DNA from: Beroe forskalii
Taxonomy: Eukaryota; Ctenophora; Nuda; Beroida; Beroidae
Direction: 5' to 3'
NCBI GenBank assembly: GCA_011033025.1
Contig: WFMF01000223.1
Location: forward strand, 124,001 to 188,000
DNA length: 64,000 nt
Part shown: positions 34,900 to 45,116 of the stretch, piece by piece
Position numbering within the stretch: the stretch's first letter is position 1
How the letters are laid out: every line of letters starts with the position of its first letter
Program-made: the position numbers and the translations under genes
The notes under the pieces: generated by a model
What the model saw: the letters and a program-made list of their open reading frames with translations, nothing else
Database searches by the model: none
What the model was told of the DNA's origin: nothing

Positions 34900-35600
34900 T
34901 ATTATAGTCTAATGCGTTACATTTATGGTAAATTGACTCGAGAAACACGATGAAACCAACTATTTTTCTTTCCGAGGCTCCTGTCAGGAGAAAGATGACC
35001 ACGCCCACTTTTTAGCTTGCATGAAGGCTGTTATGAGTCTATAGAATGAGTACCTTGTGATACATCGAACTTGTAGTTAATTGACTGGAGTTAAACATGA
35101 TTCTACCAACTGTTCTTCACTCCAAGGGTCCTGTCAGTAGGAAACGACAGGTTAACCGAAACCGAAATACCGGTCAACCGGGCATTTTCAGCCAACCGAA
35201 ACCGTAACCGGATATATTGAGAAATGGTAACCAGTCCATTGCTACCTGTCAGGAGACAAGGTGACCACGCCCACTAATTGGGCTTGCCATAAGGCTGATT
35301 TTTGAGATATATCACTATTATGGAATGAGTATCATGTGATACATCAAACTTAGGTATATACTAAATATAAACCCTATAGTGAGGGCCGGGCCGTGAGGCC
35401 CGCAATAGGATAGTCTCAAGATGGGACTGGGCCTGCCTCTAACTGTCGTGACGGTGAGGGGTGAGGGTTGGGTGAGATGATTGGATGAAATGGGGGTGTG
35501 AAAGTGATACATCGAACTTGTAGCTAAATGACACAGAAAGACGATGCAACCAACAATTTTCTCTTCATTGCTCCTGTCAGGAGATAAGGTGACCACACTC
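34900..35600. repeat. Three diverged repeats around GCTCCTGTCAGGAGA
   Basis: At about 34930-35040, 35240-35345 and 35505-35610 the same order recurs: a gap-prone start, TCCTGTCAGGAGA, AGGTGACCACGCCCACT and GAATGAGTA(C/T)C(A/T)TGTGATACATC. The CTCCTGTCAGGAG word is a palindrome. Confidence 0.7.
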
Positions 35601-36104
35601 ACTTTTTTGGTGATTTTCGGGAGTTAACCGAGGACTAATTCATGAGAAAAAATAATTGTGAGTATATGATTTGGGTACCGTGTACACCAATTTTTTTATT
35701 TACCTACAGGCCATTATAGGTACCATTTGAATACCTTGTAATAGACTTACTAAAAACATTTTCAGGGTGACCAATCCTTTTATGTAATAAATCATCTTCT
35801 GTAAACAAGATGGAACCGTGATAGGGAGGTACAATTTTACATGCACAAAGATCCAAAATAAGGGAAGAGTAGAAAGGACAGTGGTCGCTCGAGCTCTCGA
35901 AGGAAAAATAGTTTTTGGGTGTATAGTTCTCAGATTGTTGTTCAGCAATGCGAAAGGTTTGCTAGGCATCAGTAGTGCAAGAGGGTTTCTTAGGAGTACC
36001 TAAAAGGATGCTGCACATGAGTGCAAGGGGGCTTCATATACGTGCAATAGAGAAGAACAGGAGAGTCTTGCTCAGAAAACAGGTGTGACAGGGTGCTCAG
36101 GAGA

Positions 36105-37240
36105 AATTGTTGCTCAGGAGCCATTCAGTAGTGTGAGAGGACCGTCAGGAGTGTTATAGGATCATTCAGGAGTGTTAGAGGACTGTCAGGAGTGTAAGAG
36201 GGTAATTCAGGAGTGTTAGAGGACTGTCAGGAGTGTAAGAGGGTCGTTCAGGAGTGTTAGAGGACCGTCAGGAGTGTTAGAGGGTCGTTCAGGAGTGTTA
36301 GAGGACTGTCAGGAGTGTTATAGGATCATTCAGGAGTGTTAGAGGACTGTCAGGAGTGTAAGAGGGTAATTCAGGAGTGTTAGAGGACTGTCAGGAGTGT
36401 AAGAGGGTCGTTCAGGAGTGTTAGAGGACCGTCAGGAGTGTTAGAGGGTCGTTCAGGAGTACAAGAGGACCTTCAGGAGTGTTATAGGATCATTCAGGAG
36501 TGTTAGAGGACTGTCAGGAGTGTAAGAGGGTCATTCAGGAGTGTTAGAGGACTGTCAGGAGTGTAAGAGGGTCGTTCAGGAGTACAAGAGGACCTTCAGG
36601 AGTGTTATAGGATCATTCAGGAGTGTTAGAGGACTGTCAGGAGTGTAAGAGGGTCATTCAGGAGTGTTAGAGGACTGTCAGGAGTGTAAGAGGGTCATTC
36701 AGGAGTGTTAGAGGACTGTCAGGAGTGTTATAGGATCATTCAGGAGTGTTAGAGGACTGTCAGGAGTGTAAGAGGGTCGTTCAGGAGTGTTAGAGGACTG
36801 TCAGGAGTGTTATAGGATCATTCAGGAGTGTTAGAGGACTGTCAGGAGTGTTATAGGGTCATTCAGGAGTGTTAGAGGACTGTCAGGAGTGTAAGAGGGT
36901 CATTCAGGAGTGTTAGAGGACTGTCAGGAGTGTAAGAGGGTCATTCAGGAGTGTTAGAGGACTGTCAGGAGTGTAATAGGATCATTCAGGAGTGTTAGAG
37001 GACTGTCAGGAGTGTAAGAGGGTCGTTCAGGAGTGTTAGAGGACCGTCAGGAGTGTAAGAGGGTCGTTCAGGAGTGTTAGAGGACCGTCAGGAGTGTAAG
37101 AAGACCGTCAGGAGTGTGAAAGGGTCGTTCAGGTGTGTGAGGGTCGTTCAGAACTGTGAGGGTCGTTCAGAACTGTGAGGGTTGTTCAGAAACTGTGAGA
37201 AGGTCGTTAAAGAGATTGAGAGGTTGGTTCAGGAGTGTGA
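36105..37240 (+). repeat. 20/21-bp minisatellite (about 50 units)
   Basis: Alternating units TTCAGGAGTGTTAGAGGAC and TGTCAGGAGTGTAAGAGGGTC build a 41-bp dimer, with higher-order blocks repeated (for example the block with GAGTACAAGAGGACCTTCAG twice). It fills the right side of the insertion in the foldback arm. Confidence 0.96.
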
Positions 37241-37334
37241 GATTCATGATTATAAAATCTAGATAATTGACATCAATTAACACGGGTTTGAATTTCATGA
37301 ATGTGATTTTATATGTTGAAATCTATCCTTGTAT

Positions 37335-38550
37335 GTATTTCAAACCGAGGTTTCTTGAAATTTTAATTGACACTTTTTGCGACAAGATAAACTGCTCTTT
37401 AAGGGAGTCTTAAAACGTTTCGATGTTACAAACATACATCATCTTCAGTTCTGAAAAATACTTTATTCAAAATTTAAATTAAATCAAATACAAACGAAAA
37501 ATAAATTAATTCAAAAACAACAAATATTCAATCAAAATTCATTACTAAACGTACTAAATCTACTAATCTGTTACTAAAACTAGTTACATAATCTAATTAG
37601 GCGGAGAGTATCAATTGACCTATACACAAATACATTAGTTATGAATAATACTGCGTAATATCTAAGTACACACTACACATTACATACGGAGTACCTAAAC
37701 GGGCCTACACTGGAACAATTATCAAACATAACAAGTGAAGTGAGAGCATGCAGCGTGTGTCAAAACATGTACTCCATAGTAGTGACGTAATTTTCTGTCC
37801 CCTAATATGGAATAATGGCCTGACCCCGGGTGCAGTGTCAAGTGTTATTGATCAGGAACCGTTGTATAGTTTCCAATTCATCCTTAGTGTTGATTTCCGG
37901 TCTGTGTCTAATGATTAACATTGCCTCAAATATTTTACATATTACAATCAACTTTTAAAATTTCAAATCATTAGACACAGACCGGAAATCAACACTAAGG
38001 ATGAATTGGAAACTATACAACGGTTCCTGATCAATAACACTTGACACTGCACCCTGGGTCAGGCCATTATTCCATATTAGGGGACAGAAAATTACGTCAC
38101 TACTATGGAGTACATGTTTTGACACACGCTGCATGCTCTCACTTCACTTGTTATGTTTGATAATTGTTCCAGTGTAGGCCCGTTTAGGTACTCCGTATGT
38201 AATGTGTAGTGTGTACTTAGATATTACGCAGTATTATTCATAACTAATGTATTTGTGTATAGGTCAATTGATACTCTCCGCCTAATTAGATTATGTAACT
38301 AGTTTTAGTAACAGATTAGTAGATTTAGTACGTTTAGTAATGAATTTTGATTGAATATTTGTTGTTTTTGAATTAATTTATTTTTCGTTTGTATTTGATT
38401 TAATTTAAATTTTGAATAAAGTATTTTTCAGAACTGAAGATGATGTATGTTTGTAAACATTGAAACGTTTTAAGACTCCCTTTAAAGAGCTGTATAATAT
38501 ATTGTCGCAAAAGTTTCAATTAAAATTTCAAGAAACCTCGGTTTGAAATA
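37335..38550. repeat. 1.2-kb inner palindrome of the foldback element
   Basis: Arms of about 585 bp pair almost perfectly around a loop at about 37920-37963 (TAACATTGCCTCAAATATTT...). The outermost matching words are GTATTTCAAACCGAGGTTTC and its complement. Confidence 0.95.
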
Positions 38551-39204
38551 CATTTATCATGCGACTTATATCAAACATCCCAATCCGCAAATTACATATC
38601 TATCCTTGTACCTATCATTAATTATACCCTACCATCGTATGTAGTTGAAACCGTTGAATGATACGAAAATGTAGACGTCAAAAAATTACGTTCGAGCATG
38701 ACGTGATAATCGCTGTCGGTTGTTATTATAAATGCCAGAGGTTTTTATCGTCCATTATTTTATAGTTGATGGATAATTTTTTTCAAAATTTTTCGTATTT
38801 CTGCAGGACTTGTCTTCCAGAACGGTGTACAAAGAAGCTGTGTTGAGCTCTGCGTTACATGAGTCATGAGTGTGAGATTTATCATATAAAACTAAAAACA
38901 TGTAGTGTGTAGGTATCAAGTTTATCACAGTAAATACAATGTAGTGTTTACATGGGTGTACGACGTACGTTGAGCCAGTAATTGAATCAGCCCTCTCTAA
39001 CCGCGAAGAGATCAGCGCGAATTTCAAATTATATGCACGTTGCATATTATGCGCATCTATTGCAGGGAAGTCACCCGTACCTGGGTACTTGTCAATCTAA
39101 TTAAGATACCCCACGTGAGAGGTATATGTTACAAAGCCTGTCACGTGCTCCGAGCACCATGAACGTGCTCCGAGCACCCGTCTATTTATAGCCCACTTGT
39201 ATCA

Positions 39205-40129
39205 GAGCGTCCGTCAATTCATTGAAAAACTTTAAAAAGTTGATCGCAATATACTTTTTGGAATGTTAATTACTTAATTGCAACATATTTAGTAATTTAT
39301 TTACTACTGCTTACACATGATTCAATCTGAGTTTTTGCTATTTCATAAAATTGTTGCCATTAAGAATGTGAAAACGAGTTTTTTGTTACCTGTGCAATTT
39401 CCTCAGTCAATACAAGCATTTGATTTATATCATAATACAAGTTATGAAGCGATTCAAAATGGAGAGCCGTGAAACAAAAGTCAAAACTTGATAATTTTAC
39501 TCACGTTTGAAATGGAGGCGTGCATGAAATCACGAATTCAGGGAGCGAGGTTTGGTGAGGTCCCAAGCACTTGTAAGGTCAGATCTGCAGATAGCTTCTC
39601 TATTTCTCTTCTCTAGTGTAACGAGTGAGAAGGACGCTGCACTGTCACTTCTGAAGCCCGGAGCTCGTCTGCAATGACAAAAACTGAATAAACCTATACG
39701 ATATTAGGGGAGATTAGGGTATGCAGTTTGGGGAATAGATATCATGTTACAAATTAAACCATTATATCAGTATCATGGTTTGGTTAATTCAATGAGAAAA
39801 ATGTAAGGTGTATTATAAGGTTCCCTCACTTTTCACATGCATATTATGCATGCTATGCATACTTATATTCTGCTCACCCTATAATATAACTATATGCCAT
39901 CATTTCGATGCAAATTTGTGCATATTGAACTCGGCTTCGCCTCATACAATATGCACTAATATGCATCTCAATGCTGTCCTATAGTTATATATTACATGGT
40001 CAGTGATCGCATAAAAGTTTCGCATCAGTTTTTAAACAGTTGTTCAAACCCATTAATAATAATAATCTATTATTATAATCGAAAGAGGTAGTTATAAGTA
40101 GGAGCCTCCGCTTTCCATGAAAGTCTGAC
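39205..40129. other. Spacer after the foldback element
   Basis: No certain gene. It holds a weak candidate exon at 39617-39677 and an AT-rich inverted-repeat patch at 39830-39995 (ATGCATGCTATGCAT; GTGCATATTGA and TCATACAATATGCAC; CTATAATATAACTATA and complement). Confidence 0.5.
39617..39677 (+). CDS. Weak candidate terminal exon in phase with the CCDC6-like exon
   Basis: A strong pyrimidine tract and acceptor (TTTCTCTTCTCTAG) precede 19 codons (VTSEKDAALSLLKPGARLQ) and a TGA. AATAAA follows at 39687-39692. Phase fits the donor at 33219. The peptide does not resemble the conserved CCDC6 continuation, so this is a guess from splice signals alone; the intron would hold the whole 6-kb foldback. 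Confidence 0.2.
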
Positions 40130-40480
40130 ACACTAGGAGTTGAAAACCCGCGATTTTTTTGCAGGGTGGTAGGAAAAAGGTGTCTTCGTATTACATCGTT
40201 TTCCTTTTTTGCGTAAAGGCTTTAGATTTTCCGTTATTAATGCTCAAAGTTGGAAAAAGGGCCGCGAAAATCAAGATTGAGTTATAGGTTTGATTCACCA
40301 GTTGCGCGCGTTGCTATGGCTACATGGGCTAGCGCGCACAAAACTGCACGTGCATTTTTACGAAGACTCTGCCATTTCTTTAATTGTGTATTTTGGAAAC
40401 GTTTCAACAGGTTAAATTCATAATTTGCGTTTTCAATTAAATTTTCGGTAAAAAGTTTACGACAGAAGACTATTATCAGT
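40130..40480. repeat. Dispersed repeat family R40, copy 1
   Basis: Shares with 41105-41480 the order TTTTGCAGGGTGGTAG, CAAAGTTGGAAAAA, TTCACCAGTTGCGC, GTTGCTATG, GCACGTGCA, GAAACGTTTCAAC and GGTAAAAAGTTT. Copies are about 70-75 percent alike by eye. Confidence 0.75.
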
Positions 40481-41035
40481 ATTTTAGGAGAGTAGGAGAA
40501 AAGGTACCTAAGAATTGAACTTTTTGTTCCATTGGGCATTGTGAAAATCAGCGATAATTCTTTCATGTGAAGATATTAATTGTTTCGATGGTTTGCTGCG
40601 AGAATTCGACGGAATGTAGAAGTCATATTTACTCAAGTTAGAAGTGGGTTATAAACGGATAAAAATGCGAACAATTTTTATTTCAATGAGCTTGGATTCA
40701 AATTTGTTGCCCATGATCTATTCTCCGAATCGGAACTTTTGATTGGAAAACCACTGTTCTTCAGTTCTTCTTAATTACCAACTTAGTGTTAGATATCACA
40801 TTTGACACTTCCAAACTTTAAAAAACGCAATTGATCATGTTTCAATTTCATACGTTTTACAAACATTTGTTTTTGTCATTAATTTCTATCATTCAATATT
40901 TATGAAATCTGCGACGTTGTAATCCATGAATTTTGAAAATACTGGTTTAAGAAACCAGGGTCCTGGTTAGGGCAATTATATGTTAGCATTGTGGTACTCT
41001 ATAGCCAGCATTGAAATGGTCGGGTGTCCTGTGAC

Positions 41036-41060
41036 CTAGAAGGCCCAACGGGCCTTCTAG
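41036..41060. repeat. Hairpin motif CTAGAAGGCCC-AAC-GGGCCTTCTAG
   Basis: Perfect 11-bp stem with a 3-base AAC loop, followed by TCATTAATATAAAGG. A structurally equal hairpin with a different stem lies at 44321-44343, followed by GTCTTATATATAAAG. Confidence 0.75.
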
Positions 41061-41104
41061 TCATTAATATAAAGGAAAGAGGGGAATTGCTCAGTGGCCC
41101 CCAG

Positions 41105-41498
41105 ATTTGAACTAATAACTGAACCAAATGGAGTTGAAACGCCGCAATTTTTGCAGGGTGGTAGAAAAGTGGATTTCGGTGTCGACGATCATTTAACATA
41201 TCGCATTAAGGCTATCCTTTTTTTCGTAATTAACGTCCAAAGTTGGAAAAAAGCGTCGCGAAAAACAAGGTTGAGAATTGCTCTTAATTCGGCTCAATTC
41301 ACCAGTTGCGCACGTTGCTATGCGACGCGCAAGGTGCACGACGCACGTGCACGCGCGCACCACTTTCACGATGCGATTGCCATTTCGTTTTTTGCTCTTT
41401 TTGAAACGTTTCAACTGTTGAAAATCACAACTTACGTTCTGAAAGGAATTTTCGAGTTTGGTAAAAAGTTTGCGGCCGAAGATTTATCAACCTTTCCT
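41105..41498. repeat. Dispersed repeat family R40, copy 2
   Basis: Second copy of the repeat at 40130-40480; a Tc1/mariner-like MITE is inserted at its right end. The 151-codon plus-strand frame through it is not conserved in copy 1. Confidence 0.75.
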
Positions 41499-41500
41499 TA

Positions 41501-41841
41501 CACCCGGGTTCCTGTTACGAGAAAACTCGCGAGAAAACTCGCAACTTGAAATGCTGCCGCAGTTCTGTACAAAAATTTTCGAGAAAAAACACCTTTTTCC
41601 TCGCGAGAATACTGAAATTTGAACACGTTTTTTTGCACATTTTTTCTCGAGAATTTCAAGGAAAAGTTTGGAATAATTGATTTTGGATGGAATGTTATGG
41701 GAATATCGAATTATGAGCGTCAATAACGTCCAAGCAAAACAAAAACTCGTGTACAGGAACTATGTTGATGAAAATCCTGATTTCTCGCAAGTTTTCTTGC
41801 AAGTTTTTTCGTGAGTTTTTCTCGTAACAGGAACCCGGGTG
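41501..41841. mobile_element. 341-bp MITE with TA target duplication
   Basis: Terminal inverted repeats CACCCGGGTTCCTGTTACGA...TCGTAACAGGAACCCGGGTG, extending about 45 bp with imperfections (CGAGAAAACTCGC). Flanked by TA (41499-41500, 41842-41843), the signature of Tc1/mariner-type insertion. No coding capacity. Confidence 0.9.
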
Positions 41842-42039
41842 TAAGAGACTAAAACGTCAAGAAAATTAAAGGTTTGGACATTTTATTCAAATACTTAGCA
41901 CTTTTGGTGTTAATTAAATTGGTGATAATCTTTCGTCATTATAATTGTAGGGGTATGCTGGGAGGTTCCCGAGAAGAAAAATCATTGAAAATAACACTGA
42001 CGTGTCTTCTGTAACTCACACTAGCTGGCGCCTCAAACT

Positions 42040-42102
42040 GATGTCAACTATTCATCAAACTGGTGTCAACTATGAATGACAAATATGTCAACTATACCTC
42101 AC
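42040..42102 (+). repeat. CACACTGGTGTCAACTATACCT tandem repeat, left part
   Basis: About three 20-22 bp units with words CTGGTGTCAACTAT and ACCTCACAC. The right part of the same array is at 43027-43420, separated by an inserted element. Confidence 0.85.
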
Positions 42103-43023
42103 ACCGGCCCAGATCAATATCATAATTAATTGGTCGCCCCCGAAAGTGAATTTGGTCTCCCTATTTTGGCCACGTAATTTAATTAAGAAATTTTGTTAAT
42201 ATGATGTCAAATTAAAATCGAAAGTTCATGGCAAAATCTGAAGACTGAAACCTATGCATCAAACGCGCACCTGAAATCCTATTCACTAGGTATAATTTAT
42301 GTTCAATCATGTCAGTACCTATAGTACCTACTCAGTACTCGACGTGAAAAATCCAACACAATCAGCGGAAACGGATCAATGAATATCTCCTGAATTCCCG
42401 TCTGAACGTGAAAGCGTTGTAACGTGTGAACCAAATTAACTCCTAGGTCATAGGTGCAAATCGCCGTTACATTTATTTCATCATTCAGCTCGGTTCAGCT
42501 ATGTAAAATTATATCTGCTTGGCTCAAAAGTCTCGAAGTAACGTATCGGATTACTCATCTTGATATAGCAACAATCATACTCTCCTCCTCACTGCGTTGA
42601 GGCTCCAAATCTAATTTGATTAGGGTCCAAATCGAATGAAACCAAGAGATATTATTCAAACTAAATTACGACCAACGTTGAAGTAACATTTTCGTTCGTT
42701 TGGGGGGTCAGATTCATGAAACCTGCGAACGCGTTCGTCTTGAGCTCGCTATTAATAAGATTACGACAAGGAACAGGAATTGCTATCACCTAGCACAAGC
42801 TGCACATTAAACAATAGATGATTCCGATATAGAGTAGTAAGTATCAAGTAGGTAGGTACTGGCTTTCTAGGTATTATAAAAATTGATTGAATGAATAAAA
42901 TGATGCATTGTTGTTAATGGAGTTAAAGAACTAATTGATAAAACAGTAAATTTTTTGATTAATCCACTCAAATTTGGTCGCCCCCATATGAACCTTCGTT
43001 CGCCATGATATTGATTAGGGCAC
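42103..43023. mobile_element. Non-autonomous DNA element of about 0.92 kb inside a tandem array
   Basis: Ends read GCCCAGATCAATATCAT and ATGATATTGATTAGGGC (complementary with two mismatches); near both ends lies TTGGTCGCCCCC. The flanks are CACACCG on both sides, compatible with a 6-7 bp target duplication, though the array itself is repetitive. A relative with similar termini is at about 50985-52312. Confidence 0.7.
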
Positions 43024-43420
43024 ACCGGTGTCAACTGTCAACTATACCTCACACTGAGCCGCTAAAACATCACATTGGTGTCCACTATACCTCATACTGG
43101 TGTCAACTTTACTTCATAATGGTGTCAACCATACCTCACACTGGTGTCAACTATACCTCACACTGGTGTCAAATATAACTCATACCAGCTTTTTTTACTG
43201 TAAATTGCACTGTTGTCAACCATCCCTCACACTCACACACACACAGTGGTTTCAAATAATTTTAATACTTTACCTCAGTAGCTCACACTGGTTTCAACTA
43301 TCATACCTCACCCAGAAACTGTTATCAGGGATGTGTTCACTGGTGTCATCCTTATCAATACTTCGTATTGTTCTCAAATGTCGGTTATAATATATTTTAT
43401 CGGTCATACTGGTGTCATTG
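43024..43420 (+). repeat. CTGGTGTCAACTATACCTCACA tandem repeat, right part
   Basis: About ten degenerate 21-22 bp units with CACACTGGTGTCAAC, degrading toward 43420. Confidence 0.85.
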
Positions 43421-43559
43421 ATCCGCCAAAGACACGCCTTACCTCTAAAATAAATAACCCTATGAACGGCAAATTGGTCGGTCTCCCATATAAACGAGAG
43501 CCTTCATTATCTATGAACATGACGTCACTCGGAAAAATATAATCAGGCGCATCTAGCGC

Positions 43560-43655
43560 TTTAAGGATTTGGGTTAGGATCATGGTTAGGGTCAGAATTT
43601 GTTAGGTTTAGGGTAAGGATCAAGTTAGGGCGGTCGTTAGGATAAGGTTTAGGCT
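43560..43655 (+). repeat. Degenerate TTAGGG-like interstitial repeat
   Basis: GGGTTAGG, GGTTAGGG, GTTAGGTTTAGGG and similar words occur about ten times in 95 bp. They resemble the metazoan telomere unit but are irregular, as in ancient interstitial copies. Confidence 0.6.
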
Positions 43656-43657
43656 TA

Positions 43658-44135
43658 GGGCCGTATGATGCAAATTGACTTAAGGGACACTCACACTTAA
43701 GCAAGTTTAGGGCGAACTTCTAGTTTTGCCAATTTGTAAAAATGCCTTGATCCAATTTAAGTATTTCGATTTGGTTCACACGAAAAGATGAGACATCACA
43801 CTTAAACAATGTCACACATTAATTAAGGGGCAGCTGTTTATTTAAGGGTGATGTTTCTGACCCTTAAATATGAGGGGTTTAAGTGGCAATTTAAGTGGCT
43901 CTTGAGACAAAATTTTCGGTTGGGTCAACGCAAGTTTAAGGGTGACACTTAAAAATCTGGTCAAACCGGTTTTTCTAAGTGGGACTTAACTTTAGCGAGG
44001 CTGCCCCTTAGCTACTAAGGGTCACACTTAAAAAAGCTGATTGGATCATACGAATCGATATTAAGGGTGAGCTGCCCCTCAAATACTGATTTTAGCACAG
44101 TTAAGGGCGAACTTAAAATTGTATCATACGGCCCT
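43658..44135. mobile_element. 478-bp MITE with TTA target duplication
   Basis: Ends GGGCCGTATGATGCAAATT and AATTGTATCATACGGCCC are inverted repeats. TTA flanks both ends (43655-43657, 44136-44138), as in PIF/Harbinger-type elements. Internally many TTAAGGG and TTAAGTG words appear in both orientations. Confidence 0.88.
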
Positions 44136-45110
44136 TAGGATACAAAAATATTGAGGTTTAGATATGTGACGTCAGTCAACGCGCTTTACATATATTGGGA
44201 GACCTCCCGTAAAATTGCTCCAGATAACGAGAAGTTCCATAGAACGTTAACTTTTCAAAATTTCGATTCTATAATTCGTCCAATTGACCGTACGTCCAAT
44301 TGAATATACATTGAAATAAAGAGAAAACCCAACGGGTTTTCTCGTCTTATATATAAAGTAAAGTCACACGTGAATAATGTTTGTCTGTGCCGCCGTATAC
44401 AATTAAATTTGAGCTTGCCAAGAAAATATCAAGAGAAAGGAAGGCAAAAGGGAGAAAAGAGGTACCGTTGCTATGGAAACCAATTTTTACGCACGTGCAA
44501 ATTATAATCAGTTCTATGCGAGTGCTTTCTATTACGTTACTACCTACTGTTGTAAATGCTGTGCTGTAGTTTTTGAAAATTTTATATTCTTTTTACTTCA
44601 AATTCAAGATCTCAAGATGAAGAATGGACATAAATCGAATAACGGAGGATGTTTCAGATGGTTTGTTTTGATAAAACTGTGGCAGAGATCGGTCAATAAT
44701 CAATGCTGAGTCGGTGATAACAGTAGTAAATGTAGTTTTAAAATTGACAGTCAAGAGCAATTGAAGGTTAACAAAAAGTGTAGAATTTAATCGAGTCAAA
44801 TAGAGTTGATCGAATCACTGCAACTTTGTACTGTGTTTTATAGATTACAATAGGAGTAGCAGATTACGATGACCATAAGACCATAGCTTCCGACCTTTGG
44901 AAATCCGTTCGGAGGGCAGTTTTTTGCCCAAGAAGGAGGGCAAATGAACGCAAAAAGAGGGCAATATTCTACAAAATAGTGGCGACCTATTTTTTTTTGG
45001 AACCGTCTCAAAAATGCAATCCGAGATAGAAGATAGTGCTTATTAGGTGTATTTTCACAATCATGGGTGTATTTCTGCAACTTTAGGTGTATTTTAGGTG
45101 AATTCAGTAA
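44136..45110. other. Spacer with hairpin and weak frames
   Basis: Hairpin at 44321-44343. The frame at 44381-44569 shares the GTTGCTATGG and CGCACGTGCA words with repeat family R40, so it is more likely repeat-derived than coding. 44840-45080 carries GAGGGCA words only. Confidence 0.45.
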
Positions 45111-45116
45111 AGTGTA

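Larger units (their letters stand above)
33239..39204. mobile_element. 6-kb foldback element with terminal and internal inverted repeats
   Basis: Outer arms of about 560 bp (33239-33797 and 38640-39204) start TGATACAAGTGGGCTATAAA and end in its complement. Inner arms of about 585 bp (37335-37919 and 37964-38550) enclose a 45-bp loop. In the right arm the outer and inner parts are joined directly; in the left arm 3.5 kb (33798-37334) lies between them. The half copy at 49672-50975 shows the joined order, so the 3.5 kb is an insertion. No transposase frame. Near the outer end GTGCTCGGAGCACGT occurs twice in tandem. Confidence 0.92.

Noticed and set aside
36105..37240. Regular repeats that could suggest a CRISPR array
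   Set aside because: There are no unique spacers; the units are contiguous and of 20/21 bp, and the context is an animal nuclear genome.
41094..41549. 151-codon plus-strand frame
   Set aside because: It lies in dispersed repeat R40 and part of a MITE; the frame is not kept in the other R40 copy.
44467..44480. GTTGCTATGGAAAC as an RFX X-box
   Set aside because: It resembles the X-box consensus but sits in a repeat-derived stretch with no gene start nearby.
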